A DNA stretch of 64,000 nucleotides from Dipteris shenzhenensis. Taxonomy: Eukaryota > Polypodiophyta > Polypodiopsida > Gleicheniales. The DNA is taken from NCBI GenBank assembly GCA_047967505.1, contig CM106538.1; one strand, given 5' to 3'. Shown here in pieces: positions 32,797 through 45,718 of the stretch; position 1 is the stretch's first letter, and each line of letters begins with the position of its first letter. The notes under the pieces were generated by a model. That model was not told the origin of the DNA, made no database searches, and was given only the letters and a program-made list of their open reading frames with translations. A program made the translations under genes and the position numbers.

Positions 32797-33410
32797 AAGT
32801 TTAGGTGTCATACAGTCCATGCTGCATTGCAATTGGTTGCTTTGCTTGAAGGGATGTACAAGCAGCCAATTGCAATTGATTATCAAATTCAATATTAACC
32901 TATGTTTCTCTATGGCTTAATTTATTTATGGATTAATTTACCTATGTTTCTCCTACCAAATTCAATTAATTAATTAGTTTTGGTGCAAGGAGGCTTAATT
33001 AACGAATGTTTCTCTTTGGCTTAATTTGTTTATGCATTAATTAACCTATCCATGGCCATTTACTTTATTTATAGACTTATGTCTAAGAGGGCTTTTCCAG
33101 AAGTTTAGGTGAGTCATACAATCCATGCTACATTACAATTGGTTGCTTTGCTTGAACATATATGTACAAGCATTAATTATCAATTCAATTAATTAAACTC
33201 TCCTATTCACCTCTTATCGAATGCAATTAATTAATTAGTTTTGGTGATGGAAGCTAAATTAACCCATGTTTCTCTATGGCTTAATTTATTTATGGATTAA
33301 TTAGCCTATGTTTTTCTATGGCTTAATTTGTTTATGCATTAATTAACCTATACATGTCTTAATCTACTTAATTTATAGATTATGTCTAAGAGGGGCTTCC
33401 TCCAACGTTC
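32797..33410. repeat. Tandem duplication of about 305 bp, AT-rich
   Basis: AAGTTTAGGTG(AG)TCATACA...CATGCT begins at about 32797 and again at about 33102. Both copies carry the TTGGTTGCTTTGCTTGAA and TAATTAATTAGTTTTGGTG blocks. Confidence 0.8.
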
Positions 33411-33474
33411 AAGAAAAGATTTGAACCCAAAATCGTGTTTATCCCACTTGTGAATCCTATTGCGAAACTATTGA

Positions 33475-33565
33475 GTATTATAATTACTCCCTTTTGTTAT
33501 AATAGTATTATAATTACTCCCTTTTGTTATAATAGTATTATATGTGCTTCCTTTTGTTATAATAT
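33475..33565. repeat. 30-bp tandem repeat, three copies
   Basis: The unit TATTATAATTACTCCCTTTT plus GTTATAATAG is repeated twice exactly. A third copy is diverged. Confidence 0.9.
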
Positions 33566-33772
33566 TATTAGAAGTGATCCCTCATCCCTCTCTCCTTTGG
33601 GATGTCCTTTACTCTTTAATGCCCTTCCCCCTTCCCAATGTCAAGTATCTCCCTCTTTAATGCCCCCCCTCCTCCCCTCTTTATTTAATTCAAGCTCTCT
33701 CCCTCTCCTCGTGCAAGAATAATTAATGCCCCTCCCCTTCCTCCCTTTGTTTAATTCAATCTCTCTCGCTCC

Positions 33773-34089
33773 CTTCTTTATCCCTAATATTTTTCCATTT
33801 ACCACTTCCCTCCCTACCATTTAATTAATGGGTGCTTTTTTCTTACTAGGGGAGTCCTACTTGCAATTCATTATCAACAACTAGTGATAATTGGGCCTAC
33901 GTTGACACTAATTGCTAGTAGCAAAGGTTACTTTATCCCTAATATTTTGCCATATACCACTCCTTCCCCACCACGCGAGATTAATTAATTAATAGGTGCT
34001 TTTTTCATACTGGGGATCTTATTTGCAATTCATTATCAACTAGTGGTAATTGGGCCTACATTGACACTAATTGCTAGTAGCAAGGGTTA
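33773..34089. repeat. Tandem duplication of about 158 bp
   Basis: CTTTATCCCTAATATTTT at 33775 recurs at 33931. Both copies end GACACTAATTGCTAGTAGCAA. Confidence 0.85.
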
Positions 34090-34123
34090 GTATAGTTGCT
34101 TATGCTTATAAGCATTGCTTTGC

Positions 34124-34205
34124 TATACATACATACATACATACATATGTGGGTATGTATGTAGAGCGGGAGAGAGAGAGAGAGAGTGTGTAAGTGACTT
34201 AGTGC

Positions 34206-34238
<33 letters not shown>

Positions 34239-34240
34239 AG
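34124..34240. repeat. Microsatellites (ATAC)n and (GA)n
   Basis: CATA repeats at 34124-34145 are followed by two GA tracts at about 34165-34187 and 34207-34235. Confidence 0.95.
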
Positions 34241-34269
34241 TGACTTAGTACTCTAGGGTTAATTAATGG

Positions 34270-35580
34270 TTGCGACTCCCAGCAATTGGAAGTACTATTG
34301 TGCAGTAATGGAGATGAGAATTGCGCACTTTTGAACAAATTGGTAGTTTGGAAACTTGCTTGCACATGGTGCCAATTGTGGTTTGCTTAATCATGTTGTG
34401 GCCATGCACGAAACATTAGCATCTTCACTTGGAAAGCACAAATATAGTGCATGGCAAGGATCTCCTCGTTGGTACATGGTTATTGAATTTAAGTTTGGCA
34501 CTCTTGATAGTGCAATGTTGTTGAGATAGATCATCATCACTTCATGGTAGTAATGCATGAGATGGATGAAGAGAACAATTTCTTATGGTCTCGATGATTA
34601 ACTATTATTATGGTCTCCATGATCAACTATCACTCCAATGGCAATCCATGCACTACATCTTGAAAAAATAAGAGAGTAAGGCTTGGTCATCTTCATTCAG
34701 ATTAAGTTTAGCGTCCACAAGCTATGCAAAAGAGCAACACTCCTTTGTCAATGTTTTGCAACTTGTGTGCAACAACAAATGCACTTTATGCTTCTATAGG
34801 CTATGAATAAGAGTCATTAGCAGACGCAAGCAAATTAGCAAAGATGAGCAATCATCAAAAGCAAGTTTTCCTACAAGATTGCAAAACCAACACTACTTTG
34901 TTAACCTTTTACAAGTCATGTGCAACATCAAGTGTACTTTAGGCTTCTATAGGCTATTTTCATTTCGGTTCTCTTCAGTTGATCTCGGTTGTCATCAATT
35001 AAACAAATTATCATCTAGACATCAAAGCGACTACAGTAGAGAATTGGCAGACTTTGGAGACTCTTTTTGGAGTGTGCATGAAAAACTCAAAGTCTAACTT
35101 GAAGCAAAACCTTTTCTAATTAAATCAAATACTTTGGGAGTATTCTTCAAGCATATGCAAGCACTCATCAGACAGCTAGGTGATCTAGGTGCACGTAAAG
35201 AAGATAGCAATCTTGCTCAGGAGTCTACCAGTAGAACAATATGGAGAGATCGTGAGAATTTTTAGGCTTGATGAACGACATGGATGTCTTGAATTAATTG
35301 AGCATGCTTCTAAGTGAAGAGTAGCATAATAGTGTCACACGGGTCATGGCAAAGCATATGCAATTAGTGATCAAAGGAGGAAACAAAGTAAGGATACACG
35401 TAAGTGCAAGGATACATGTAAGTGCAAGTACTATGGTGGCAAAGAAGGACATATTGAAAGATATTACTACACCAAGTAGCGTGATGAGATCCTAAAACAA
35501 GATAAAGGCAAAGAGAAAGCACTTGTGAGAGACAATAAAGAAGAGACAATTATGCTAGCTGCAGTTGATCATCTTAGAGA
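34270..35580 (+). pseudogene. Decayed copia-type gag
   Basis: Near 34275 the plus strand reads SNWKYYCAVMEMRIAHF, like the copia gag start. At 35422-35466 it reads CKYYGGKEGHIERYYYTK, a zinc knuckle whose second and last cysteines are Tyr. There are many stops, and no pol region is visible after it. Confidence 0.5.
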
Positions 35581-36419
35581 TCAAGACTGGGCTTTTTAGA
35601 TTGCAAGAGGGTAAAGTTTACTGCCAAGTTTTGGGCTCTTTATAAGCAGAAGTTGATTGAGCTCTTTGTGAGCATGTTTTAAGGTTCTTTGTGATTATGA
35701 GTAGCTGTAGGTGTGTGTGTGCTCTTTGTGAGCTCCATTTACTATTAGTTGCTCTTTGTCAGCACGTAGTTGCAATTTAAATGTTCTTGTGGGCATGAGT
35801 TTTTGGTTTGATCTCCCATTTTGGCTGAGCCTCTGGAGGATTTGCTATGTATTCATCCGCATGGGGATACCTGTGGGTGATTAAGGCTTAGAAGGGGTCT
35901 TTTCATTGTAGTCCTATTGGTGTGTTGAAGTATTTCAAGGCATGGTGATTGGTCCAATGTTGAGTCCACATGAGTAATGTATGGGTGACAATGTGGCTTC
36001 ATTGCATGTATTTTCCTACGTAGGAGGAGGTCGTGATGAATCGTCCTCATTCTAGCTATCTCCAGAAGGCATTTTGAGAGTGGACTCCTATGAGCGCAGG
36101 AAGGTGGTGTGACCTTTGGCTTCCATGCAAAGTCGAGAGTAGGATAGCATGCAGCTGGTCATGATCTGGTGAGTCGGTAATATAATGGCGATGTTGATGC
36201 TTGATATCGTCTGGAGCAGCTTGACTTTTTGTGTAAGTTGTAGTGTGTATCTTGTGTGCTTTTGTGGCCATCTATGGTTGTAATGAGCAACAAGCCCAGT
36301 AGGCATGAGCTCTTGTTGATGATAATAGATTGAAACATCTCTTGTGAGAGTTATTGATTCACTTTCATTTCAGTTCTCTTTTAATTCATCTCGGTTATTA
36401 TCAGTTGAACAAATTATTT
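35581..36419. other. No gene recognised; repeated CTCTTTGTGAGC motifs
   Basis: GCTCTTTGTGAGC-like words recur four times at 35650-35770. TTTCATTTC(A/G)GTTCTCTT...CTCGGTT at 36361 repeats the sequence at 34965. Confidence 0.4.
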
Positions 36420-37600
36420 TGCATGCACTAAGTGTTTAGAGGGACTAAGCCATCATGTCTCACTTTCAACTTGATTTGTTCCCTAAACCAATCAAACATG
36501 TGTCTAAGAGTTACCCCAACTCCCAAAGGAGAACCCACGCTCCTTATAATCACTCCCCTTGCCACCCAGCTAACTAGAAACTCCATCCGTTTTGGCTTAC
36601 ATCCTATGGCACATGTCAAAGCAAACAATTCAACCTTGCTACAGACCAAACCAAACACTTGAAAAAACTTGTTTAAAAGATCACACAAGTTGTTCACATT
36701 ATCCATGCACTCATCAAATAATGGAGTTATATTATCAACAAAAAGTTGAGCACACATCTGATCACCAAAAGTTAAAACTAGCCCTCGCATCCCTTCATAA
36801 CACCGTGCTTTATCCATTAAATCAATGGAAAAGTGCATAATCAGAGCCAAGGGACAGCCTTGGCTCACCAATCTCCACAAGTTGAACCAACCAACACTGA
36901 GGTATAGTATAGTCAAAGCATTCCCAAATAATGTACCCACCATTCTGCAAAAACCAAAACCAAAGCCGAACTTCTCTAACACCAATCATAAAACCCCATG
37001 TAACTTTATTATAAGCCTTGTCAAAGTCAAACCCCAATACAACACCCTTCTACCTAGAAGTGATAGCAAAGTAGTCAACACGTTAGGGCTTGGTGACTTG
37101 TCATGCTCCAAACACTCTAATGCCTCCCTTAACTCCATCTCAGAAAACCTTTTTTCAAGGCTAACCCTTTGGACATTAGAAATTCTAAACAAGATATCCT
37201 ATAACCCAATCTTTAGCACAAGCCACGACCGCTCTGATCATCACATCCCACTTGACAAAGGGATCTACCGCTTGGTCCATTAACCTTATCTAAACCATTC
37301 ATATCTCTTCACAAAACTCATTATCTAGTAGCATCTTCTTATTGAATTTAAACAACACATCAAAAGACATCCCTACCTCTCCAAGAAGGGAAAAATGCCA
37401 TTCAATAGGGACATGATTTGCAATTTTAAAATGTAGCAGCCATCTTCACCCCATTGGTACACACATCCATGTGGCCTCCTTTGAGACATAAAATTAATCA
37501 AGTCTAATAGCTCTAAAATCCTCACCCTTCCTCCTATTGTTCCACAAGAAACTTTCCATACCATCAAGATCCAACTCCATCACAATCAATTAGGCCTTTA
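36420..37600 (-). pseudogene. Decayed LINE RT, antisense
   Basis: Minus-strand translation gives FDFDKAYNKVTWGF (LDFEKAYDRV-like) at about 37030, FGFGFCRMVGTLFGN and LVSQGCPLAL at about 36970-36860, QLFVDNITPLFDE (the ADD box changed to VDN), and SPLGVGVTLRHMFDW. Upstream, 37192-37100 adds the EAL-type block before RT. The frame is largely open over 185 codons, but the catalytic Asp pair is altered. Confidence 0.75.
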
Positions 37601-38099
37601 TCCAAAACATTAACATAGGAAAAGGTAGTTCAGATCATTGTTGAGCCTCGTATACTATTAAATCCTCAGAAAATGGCTGTAAAATGGTTATTGTAGGAGA
37701 GTTCCAAGGTCTTAGGAATCAAAAACTAGTCCCTTCTTTGAAAAACACACCATTTTGCTTGTAAATTTGTTGTTTTTTGTTGTTTCTTGTTTGCAAATAG
37801 GTAGAATAGGTAGTGGAGTACTCCCTAGGATTGCAAAGCCTACACAAAAATCATGAAACATCATAGAATCCCAAAACTTTTGTCGATGATACTATTTAGG
37901 AAGATCAAGATGAAATTTTTATCGATGACACTGCATCCTTGAGCATGCCCTTACAATCAAGGAACGCTATTTGAACATCTACCATGAGCTTTTTTAAAAT
38001 CCCGATGCTAGTTTGACTTGTTGCCAAATGATACGCATGTAACTCTAGGTTAGCAATCTTCATGTGCACCATATCCCAACCTTTGAGGGCATGAGCCCC

Positions 38100-40480
38100 G
38101 TGTTGTGTCTGGGTGTGAGGGAGAAGGTGGAGGTGGGGCAGATGAAAAAAGGCTCCAAGCTAAGTCCATATCTTGGTCCTAGACTTCAGTGGGGTAGGCT
38201 ACGTGAGAGTCATTAAGTTGGCTCAAGGTAGTTTGAAGCATATTTTGTAGAGCAATCGTGGCATTTTTGTAAAGAAAACTAATGCCGTTCGATATGTACT
38301 ACTCGCATGCATCCCAGACATCACTGAATTATTTTGGGGTCATAGGGAAGGTCTTCAAGGGCGATAGGTTTTACTAGCTCTAGTAATGGCATAGTCATAA
38401 GATAATTTGTGGAGTCTTTGAGCACTTTGCACCATGCCATAAAATTGTATACACTTTGGTGGTAACAGAGAGTGGTAGCAGAGGGTCAGGATCTCCATAT
38501 CCTCTACTACCGCCCAATTATACATGATTGGGTGGTAGCAGAGGGTCAAGATATCCATATCCTCTTCCAAAACTAAGTCTTCATGGAAGTATGCCATTAC
38601 TAGGAGTGGATGTGCTTCCACCATGAGTGTGTGTAGGAAATAATGTATGTGTCGAGAATGGTGCGTGGTGTGAAGTAGAGGATGGAAGCTGGGTATGATG
38701 TTTCCTCTAGCTGTCGTGGATGAGATCTTGATCTCGTACTAGAGGAGACAAAGCCAATGCTATTTGAAGGGTCACTTGCAATGCTTGGACTTGGTGCTCT
38801 CTTTGCTGAGTAGCCACATGGAGTTGTGCAATGAGGGCAGCATGTTATTGTACCTGTAACTCCAATGCATGCTTTTCCCCCAATACCCAAGCATGCTACT
38901 ATTGCTTGAGATCTACATGTTCCCTTAATGTATCGTAGTCAGCCTAAATACTATATGTCCTCAACATTTCTATTGTTAGGCCTTCCTGTGTCTGGAAGAG
39001 CTCTTGTTCGTGCTTTTTTCCCACTTCAATTACCTCTAGCGCAATGGCTTTGACAACCAATCGGTATGTTCCTTTTGAAGTGTTGTGGTCATTTGAATGA
39101 GCTGCTGTGAGACATGGAGAATTTCTTCATGTTGGAGTTGGAAGGCTTGCTATCACCTATGAAGGACACTCTAGGCTGCCACACTAAGTGCCAAAATTGA
39201 TTGGAGGAAGGCCAGCTCCTTTATGTCAATGATGCGGTCCCTTCTTATTAAATCCATGTACCCTTCAGGGGAGTTGTACGAGGTGGATGTACAGTGTTCC
39301 AAAGCTTGTTGGTACAAATTTGGGATGAAGGGTGCTTGGAGGGGATTTTGCTCTTCAGCTGCTCTTTGTTGCAGAGGAGGCAGCGGTGGATTTGGCTCCT
39401 ATGGGTCCTGAGTCAAATCTTTAATTTCATTGTCTAGATAGCTTCTTGAGTTTATCGCTCTATGTTCTTGTGATGTGCCCACATTTTTCCATTCTTCCTC
39501 TGCTTGAAGTTTCTCTTGTTCTTCTTGTTGCTGCCTTAGGAGTTCCTATGCCTGTTTCTCGGCCTCCTCTCTTTGTCATCACTAGCCATCTGACTCTACT
39601 TGGAGCTTTCTTATGGCCTCTTCTTCTTGGATTTTCCTAGCTATTTCCTCTTCTTGGGTTTCCTTGGCGATCTCATCTTCTTTCCTTTTCTTTGTCGGCT
39701 TTGTTCGGGCAGATGGTACTGACTATAACATGATGTTTGTGTCTACATCACCATAACCTTTCGAAATTAGACCACGGAAATGTGATGGATGATGGGCATC
39801 AAGAACTTTGGATTACCTATCTTCTCACCATGTTGACAGATGATTATGATCTCCCTATAAAAGAAGTATGTTCACTTAGTGGGCTCTGGCTAGTATAATC
39901 ACAACGGGAAGTTGGGGAGGATGACGACATGGTGCTCTGTCAATTGGATTTGTGTTAGCAACATAATGGCTCGAGCTGCTTTTGCCAATTATGGTTCTTT
40001 GATTATATTGAGTACCTGTGAGATTGCAAGTAAGTCGAATTCCCACTAGATCATCTCCATCGTGAAGTGGTAGTACTGTACCTAGCCATCTGCATGTACC
40101 CAGCTAGTTGTGCTTGTTGCCTTGATGTAGTTGGCTATAAACTCCACAGCTTGTCCGAGGTTGAGGTGGCATAGAAACTTTGCTGCCACTATTTGCAATC
40201 CAATAGCTCTTAGATATGGGTCCACATCAGGGTCCTGTAGGGCCATGTAAGTTGTCGCGTTGTGGTAGTACAATCTATAATCTTTAAGATTATGCCAGAA
40301 CTACGAGTGCAAGACAAAACCTTGTAACTACTCCAACCATTCTTGTCCTAGTGGAGAGAATCTTGTGACTTAGACCCCATGTTTAGAGAAATTTTGCACC
40401 TCTGCAGTGTCATGTATGTGTCATTTCCAAAGGGTACGCATGGTAGATAGTTAGGTGGATGATTTTGGCTCGTGCTATTG
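38100..40480 (-). pseudogene. Possible gag-like region with Glu/Lys-rich coiled coil
   Basis: On the minus strand 39720-39420 encodes a charged helix-forming stretch (KEDEIAKETQEEEIARKIQE). 40273-40082 gives an open segment (DPDVDPYLRAIGLQIVAAKF) that resembles gag cores. The design (gag core, then charged helix) is like that at 10272-11751, but order and family are uncertain. There are many stops. At 38455-38570 a 60-bp repeat includes a near-perfect hairpin around CTACCGCCCAAT. Confidence 0.35.
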
Positions 40481-40537
40481 CTCTTGTTCCATTTGTACAA
40501 GTAGGGGAATAGAGACTGTGCAAGAGGAGGAGGGGGT

Positions 40538-40885
40538 TTTAATTAACTTTGTATTTCCCCCCGTTGTGCTCTTACCCTCTTACCCTCTTTTTCCCAACCC
40601 CTAACTGATTACAACTAATTCTCCTACACTTCTTTGCCCCCTTTCTAACTAATTATCCTACCTAACCTAGCTAACAAAACCGCTTGGTCTTGCTTACTTC
40701 CAATACATCATACCTAGTTAACTTATTCCTCTATCTCTCTTTAAAAACTCAAGACCAAAACCCCTTATATTAAATAAGTACCTAATCTTTACACTACCTA
40801 TGGTACTTAACTAGCTAATTTTTGCCCAACCAATCCCATTTTTTAAAGATTATTAGCACGCTCCATCTTTATCATATAAATCCCC
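40538..40885. repeat. Dispersed repeat X, copy A left part
   Basis: Pyrimidine-rich sequence closely matching 58913-59225 (GTGCTCTTACCCTCTTTTTC, then CCAACCCCTAAC, later ATTATTAGCAC). The rest of the unit is found at 45930-46325, beyond the copia element. Confidence 0.75.
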
Positions 40886-41055
40886 TTGAGAGAATTGTTA
40901 AACATGAAATATTTTAATAACTTTCTTTCCTTTAATTAAATCCCCCGTTCCTTTAAAATACCTATGAACCTTTTTTGCAATCAAGATATCTCAATTGTTT
41001 AAAAAATAGGAAATAACCTAGCCCCTTCTCCCTCTTTCTCAATAATGGGTACATG

Positions 41056-41202
41056 TGTTGGGGTAAAGGGCAATGTGCCCACCCACTTGTACAATGCCCA
41101 TGTATACCTATATATATTTGATAGAGGAATAAGATGGAGTAGCTTTTGCTCCACTACTTTTGGTGTCTTCTTATCCCTTTGTGTGTGCTCTCCTCTCCCA
41201 CA
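41056..41202 (+). repeat. 5' LTR of the 41-kb copia element
   Basis: About 147 bp, TGTTGGGGTAAAGG...CTCCCACA. The sequence after it (ACTGGCATAAAAC) is at best a poor primer-binding site. Confidence 0.85.
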
Positions 41203-43468
41203 ACTGGCATAAAACATCCATCGTTGATGGCACAATGGCTGTCACACAGGAGCTTGTAGAGGGCATTAGCACTATGGAGCACGGTCATGGAGCTTATTGG
41301 TGCTAGGAGTCAACCGTTTGCTATGAGGGTGGCTGGCACTACTGTAGGAGCCGTTGTTGAGGAAGGCTTGGAGAGCTTGGAGGCGCTACTTGGTTGAGGT
41401 GCTACTCGTCATGTCTGTTGAATGGTGTTTTGGCAGAGGAGCTCATTGAGCAAGGTGCTTATGGAGCTTTGCTTCTTTGTTGGCCTGGGCCGAGAGGTTG
41501 GCCATGGAGGTGAGGAGTTGGCAAAGGAGTCTAGCATTGAAGAATGTTGCATGAGTTGCTAGGCTGTTTCAGAGGAGCTCTCTGAGCTTGGCTCTATTCG
41601 ACCGTTTCCACGCTCGCATTTGGACAGTAGCAAGCAGCAAGTTCCAGCAACACAGAACTGATGGAAGTGGGAGCTGTGAGAGCAGGACCATGCAGTGGGG
41701 AGCATGGATCATCGACTCGAATTGAGCATGTGAGCGGCTATGGAATTGAGCGATGTTTCAACGACCATCTTCTTGGGGTTTGGAGCCGTGGATCGTGGAT
41801 CATCATGGATGCTACTGTAGTGCTCACTCTACTGCGCTTCTGTCATCGTGCAGCGGTGCTGCTCTACTCGGTCGTCCTGCTGCAAGTCCTGTCCTTCTGT
41901 GCTACAAGACAGTGCAAGTCCTTCCAAGGTTGGAGTTGCTGGGCTACTTCTATGAGAGCTCCTTCCATTGCAATTTAGTCTATATTGTGGTTGTGGTGGC
42001 ACAGTTTGTGGTCAATGTTTGTTTCAATTGGAGGAACTTAGTTTCATGTTATGGAAGCAAATATATCTTTGACAAGGAAGCTATAGGAACATGTCATTTC
42101 TGGTGGGTGAGCTTGTGAGCACTCAGAGTGAACTATGGATGCGCTTGGATGCCGAGCAGATTGCCATTGATGCTGTGAAGTATGGACATCAGTTGTGGAT
42201 AGGCTGATTTGAGGCTGTTGCTTGGACACTTTGCGGGACTGGTCATATGCCATTTTGCAGTCTTGCACAAGGAGCTTTCGATCTGTACATCACTTTGGTA
42301 GTGGCAATGACACATGCTTTGATAGTGGTACATGCCTGGTTGAGATGCATTGACAGTTCGTTGGATGCATGGTTATTTGCCTATGTTGGATACATACGGT
42401 GGTACGGTGATGTATTGAGATCCTGTCAGATTAGCATTGTTTGGAGCTATTTCAGGGCTGGTTTGTCAGCATTTTGGGGCTGATTTGTTACTATATTCGG
42501 GGCTGATTTTATGGCATTATGTTTGCCTTTGGTCAGGACATTACAATTGCTGCTATTGCTGTTTTTATGACAAAATAGTCATTTTCAAGACTGAATATCT
42601 CTTTCCTGGTGCAGAATTGCACTTTGTGCCGAGCTGGAAAGTTGTAGTTCATAGGACATACTACAACTTTGCTTTTGGAAGCAAGTTGATCCAGCATCAG
42701 CTGCAGGAGTTACAGCCTCTGCAAAACCACAAAAAGTTGCTGTCTACTGTCTATTTGTGACTAATGTGCAGGAAGCTATTTTTCAAGTGAGAATATCTAA
42801 GAATACATAAGGATTTTGCTCTTGAGGTCAAGTGACAAGTTGTAGATCTTTGTACCAGCTACAACTTTGCTGTTTATAGCTTTGGCATCCGGTCTTTCAG
42901 TGAAAAGATATAACTGTTCAAAAATAGGTACAGCGGGTTATTTTGCCCAAAGTGGCTGTGAGGTATTGTTGTAGGAATTTCTCTTGCACAACAGTAAATT
43001 ACAAAAAGTGATTGGGATCTCACTTCAGTCCAAGGGCATTATTGGCATTTTGGCAAGTCACTTTGGCACATTTGGCAAGTGGTGAATGCTTGATTTTGTT
43101 GCGAAAGGATTGCACACTTGAGGTGATGCATTGGTGATGCAGTAAATGCCATTTCGATGCATTATGGATTTGCGTTGGTGGATGCCGCATTGATGTTTAT
43201 GGATAGTTGAGCTCGGCTCCTATTGCCATTGGTTGAGTAGGCATTGCTCATTTGGTTCAGTGCATTTCTTACTTGGATTGCCAAGCATTGGCAGGTTACT
43301 GGGCTACATATATTCTTGTTTATGCCTCTTTATGGCTGAGTGCTTTTGAGCATTGGATCAGCCAGTTTATTTGGAGACCTGAATGGTTTGGACACACTAT
43401 ATTTTTTGTCATTTTGGTTGCCTATTGCACTATACTGCTCTTTGGTTGTGAGCTATTGTGCCACAGAT
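41203..43468 (+). other. Long leader of the copia element, no gene recognised
   Basis: 2.3 kb between LTR and gag ATG with no recognised domain. Open frames are short and unconserved in composition. A motif of the form AAGTTGTAG...CTACAACTTTGCT occurs twice (about 42640 and 42840), each time as an inverted pair. Confidence 0.4.
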
Positions 43469-44157
43469 ATGGCATCTACAGTTGGTAGTGCCCTCTTTGA
43501 TATTGAGAGGTTGGATGGATCAAACTTTCAGTATTGGAAAGAGCAGATTTATGATGTGCTAGTGCAGAAAAGGCAGATAAGCCCATTCAATGCAAAGGTG
43601 TCAAGCCTAATAGCATTGAACAGAGTGATTGGGATGACATGGATGAGCAAGCATGCTCTATCATTCAGTCATCACTCTTGAAGTCAGTCTACTTGAAGGT
43701 ACAGGATGGTGTACAGGGTGTAGACTGCCATGCATATGAGTTCTATACTTGTATATGTCGAATGTATGACCATGATAGTGTTATGTTACAGCATGATGGG
43801 TTGAAATGCCCTGATGTGCTGAAATACAGCCTTGATATGCACTCCAAAGGTCGATCAATTGGTAGAAACAGGTCATGTTCAAGGGGGAATTCCAAGAGCA
43901 AGTCTAGCTCTCGAACTTGTGTTAGATGTTTCTATTATGGAAAGTATGGCCACATGAAAAAGTACTGCTGGAAATGGCTAAGAAAATGCAAGAAGAAGAG
44001 CAAGGTTAAGAATGACAGGAAGAAGGAGAAGAAGCATGTTGAGCTTCAAGGCATGGATGCCATGGTTTCCACTGATAGTAGCAGTGATGAAGGCATTCTT
44101 TTGTCTATGTCTGACACCTCCTTCTTAGCCACTGATGTACCCATTCTCGGTGATTAG
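43469..44157 (+). pseudogene. copia gag with altered zinc knuckle
   Basis: ATG at 43469 opens MASTVGSALFDIERLDGSNF then QYWKEQIYDVLVQKRQ, a copia gag N-terminus. A frameshift near 43620 leads to DEQACSIIQSSLLKSVYLKV. The knuckle reads CFYYGKYGHMKKYC, with Tyr where the second Cys should be. A Lys-rich stretch follows. Confidence 0.8.
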
Positions 44158-45640
44158 ATGTTAGATCCATGTGCTTCATGTCATATGACCCCTCATAGGT
44201 CATGGTTCAGTGCATATCAGGAATGCATTATGGAGAGTGGTTTGATGGGCATACTTGCTTAATCGGATTCTATTGGACAGGATTGGTAGCATGCTACAAT
44301 ATGTAAGTCTTACCGAATGTTCAACTAGAGAGTTGATATGCAGCCATAATGTCTATTTCAGAGAGGATGCTATGTTTAGACAGCCCAGGACTGTGGATAG
44401 CAGGAGAGTGGTGTTCCAAGAGGGTGTAAGTGCACCGATACCTCCAAATTCTATGCAGGGACAGCCCATATCCCTTGGAATGGGAGGTTTTTCCCACGGT
44501 GAGCAGGTTATAAAGTTGGTACAGCCACGATTACTTCCTGATTTTGGTCAGAGATGGTAACATATCTCTAGTATTCCACAGGTTTATACTCCTATGGAGA
44601 TTGTTGATGCATCTTCTATGGACAGTTACAATTTACTCCCAGGATGCAGAGTGCCTCTTGCAGATGAGGATGAGGCTATGCATGGTGAGGAGGATACCTT
44701 GGCTAATGATGCCCAGTATCATCCATTGGCTGGTTATGCCAGGACAGATGTGGTTTCTATAGTTATTGACTCGGGTCATATTGCGCATGGGCAAGAATCA
44801 TTGATATGTTTGCTTCGTAAGTGCCTCCATGGCCAGAAGCAATCCCCTCAAGCTTGGCTTCATAGGCTTGATACCGTTATGAGAGCTCAGGATGTGATGC
44901 GCAGTGAGACAGGTTATGGTCTCAATATTTAGGAGATTGCTATCCTTCTGAGGTTACTTGCCATATGGTTCCTTATGGACAGGGATGCTTTGCAATAGGA
45001 GCTGCATGATCTTGATGATGTTTGTCAGATACTTGGTTGTTTCAGTATGGAGAGGGGGAAGTTACTGAGTACTCCATTGCCTGTATTGGCTCCATACTTG
45101 AAACACAGCAGGTTTGACGATCATAGATCAATTGAGCAGCAAGTTATGGTTGATATGGCAGCCATAGTACTTCATGCATCCATGATTGTGTTGAGACTTG
45201 GTTCTCACATGTTTGCCATTGGGCTACACTTCCGGTTCTTGCTTCCGTTGCAGTGGGAGTTGGTAGCATGATTATAGTAGGTTTTGGCAGTAGGGAAGCG
45301 GTTGTGGACATCAGGTCCTTATGCTTCCAGGAGTAGCATGCAGGTGATGCAGGTTAGGTAGACCAGTAGAGGTCTATTGTAGGGCGTGTGCTTATGGTCA
45401 CAGGTGGTACAGAGACATTTTCTTTGCACAGTGATAGTTCGGGTGCTATGGACTTAGCACAGGAGCATGTGGTGGTGAGAGTTCACTCTCCCAATGAGAT
45501 CTGGCATGAGATCTTGGTTGACAGGTATCTACAGCTTGTCATTTTCTATCCTGCAAACTTGATGTCTGCTAGCAGCTTATCCTCTATGCACTTTGCACAT
45601 TGTAAAGTGCTGATGGGCATAGGATGATGGTCTGGTCATC
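44158..45640 (+). pseudogene. copia pol remnants (protease, linker, RT, RNase H)
   Basis: At 44160 the reading MLDPCASCHMTPHRSWF matches the copia protease start but has DPC for DSG. Then comes the linker after integrase (FREDAMFRQ...), RT pieces LICLLRKCLHGQKQSPQAWL (about 44800) and MERGKLLSTPLP (about 45045). RNase H pieces follow (DSSGAMDLAQEHVVVRVHSP, 45430). The integrase core and most of RT are deleted. Confidence 0.75.
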
Positions 45641-45718
45641 TTGTTTTTCAGCCTATGGCTGATTGTATTATATGTGTACTATACTCCCTTAAAGGCACAC
45701 TGCCTTTAAGTGGGAGGT

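Noticed and set aside
36825-37283. A 152-codon plus-strand frame
   Set aside because: It is the shadow of the minus-strand LINE RT, which carries recognisable motifs.
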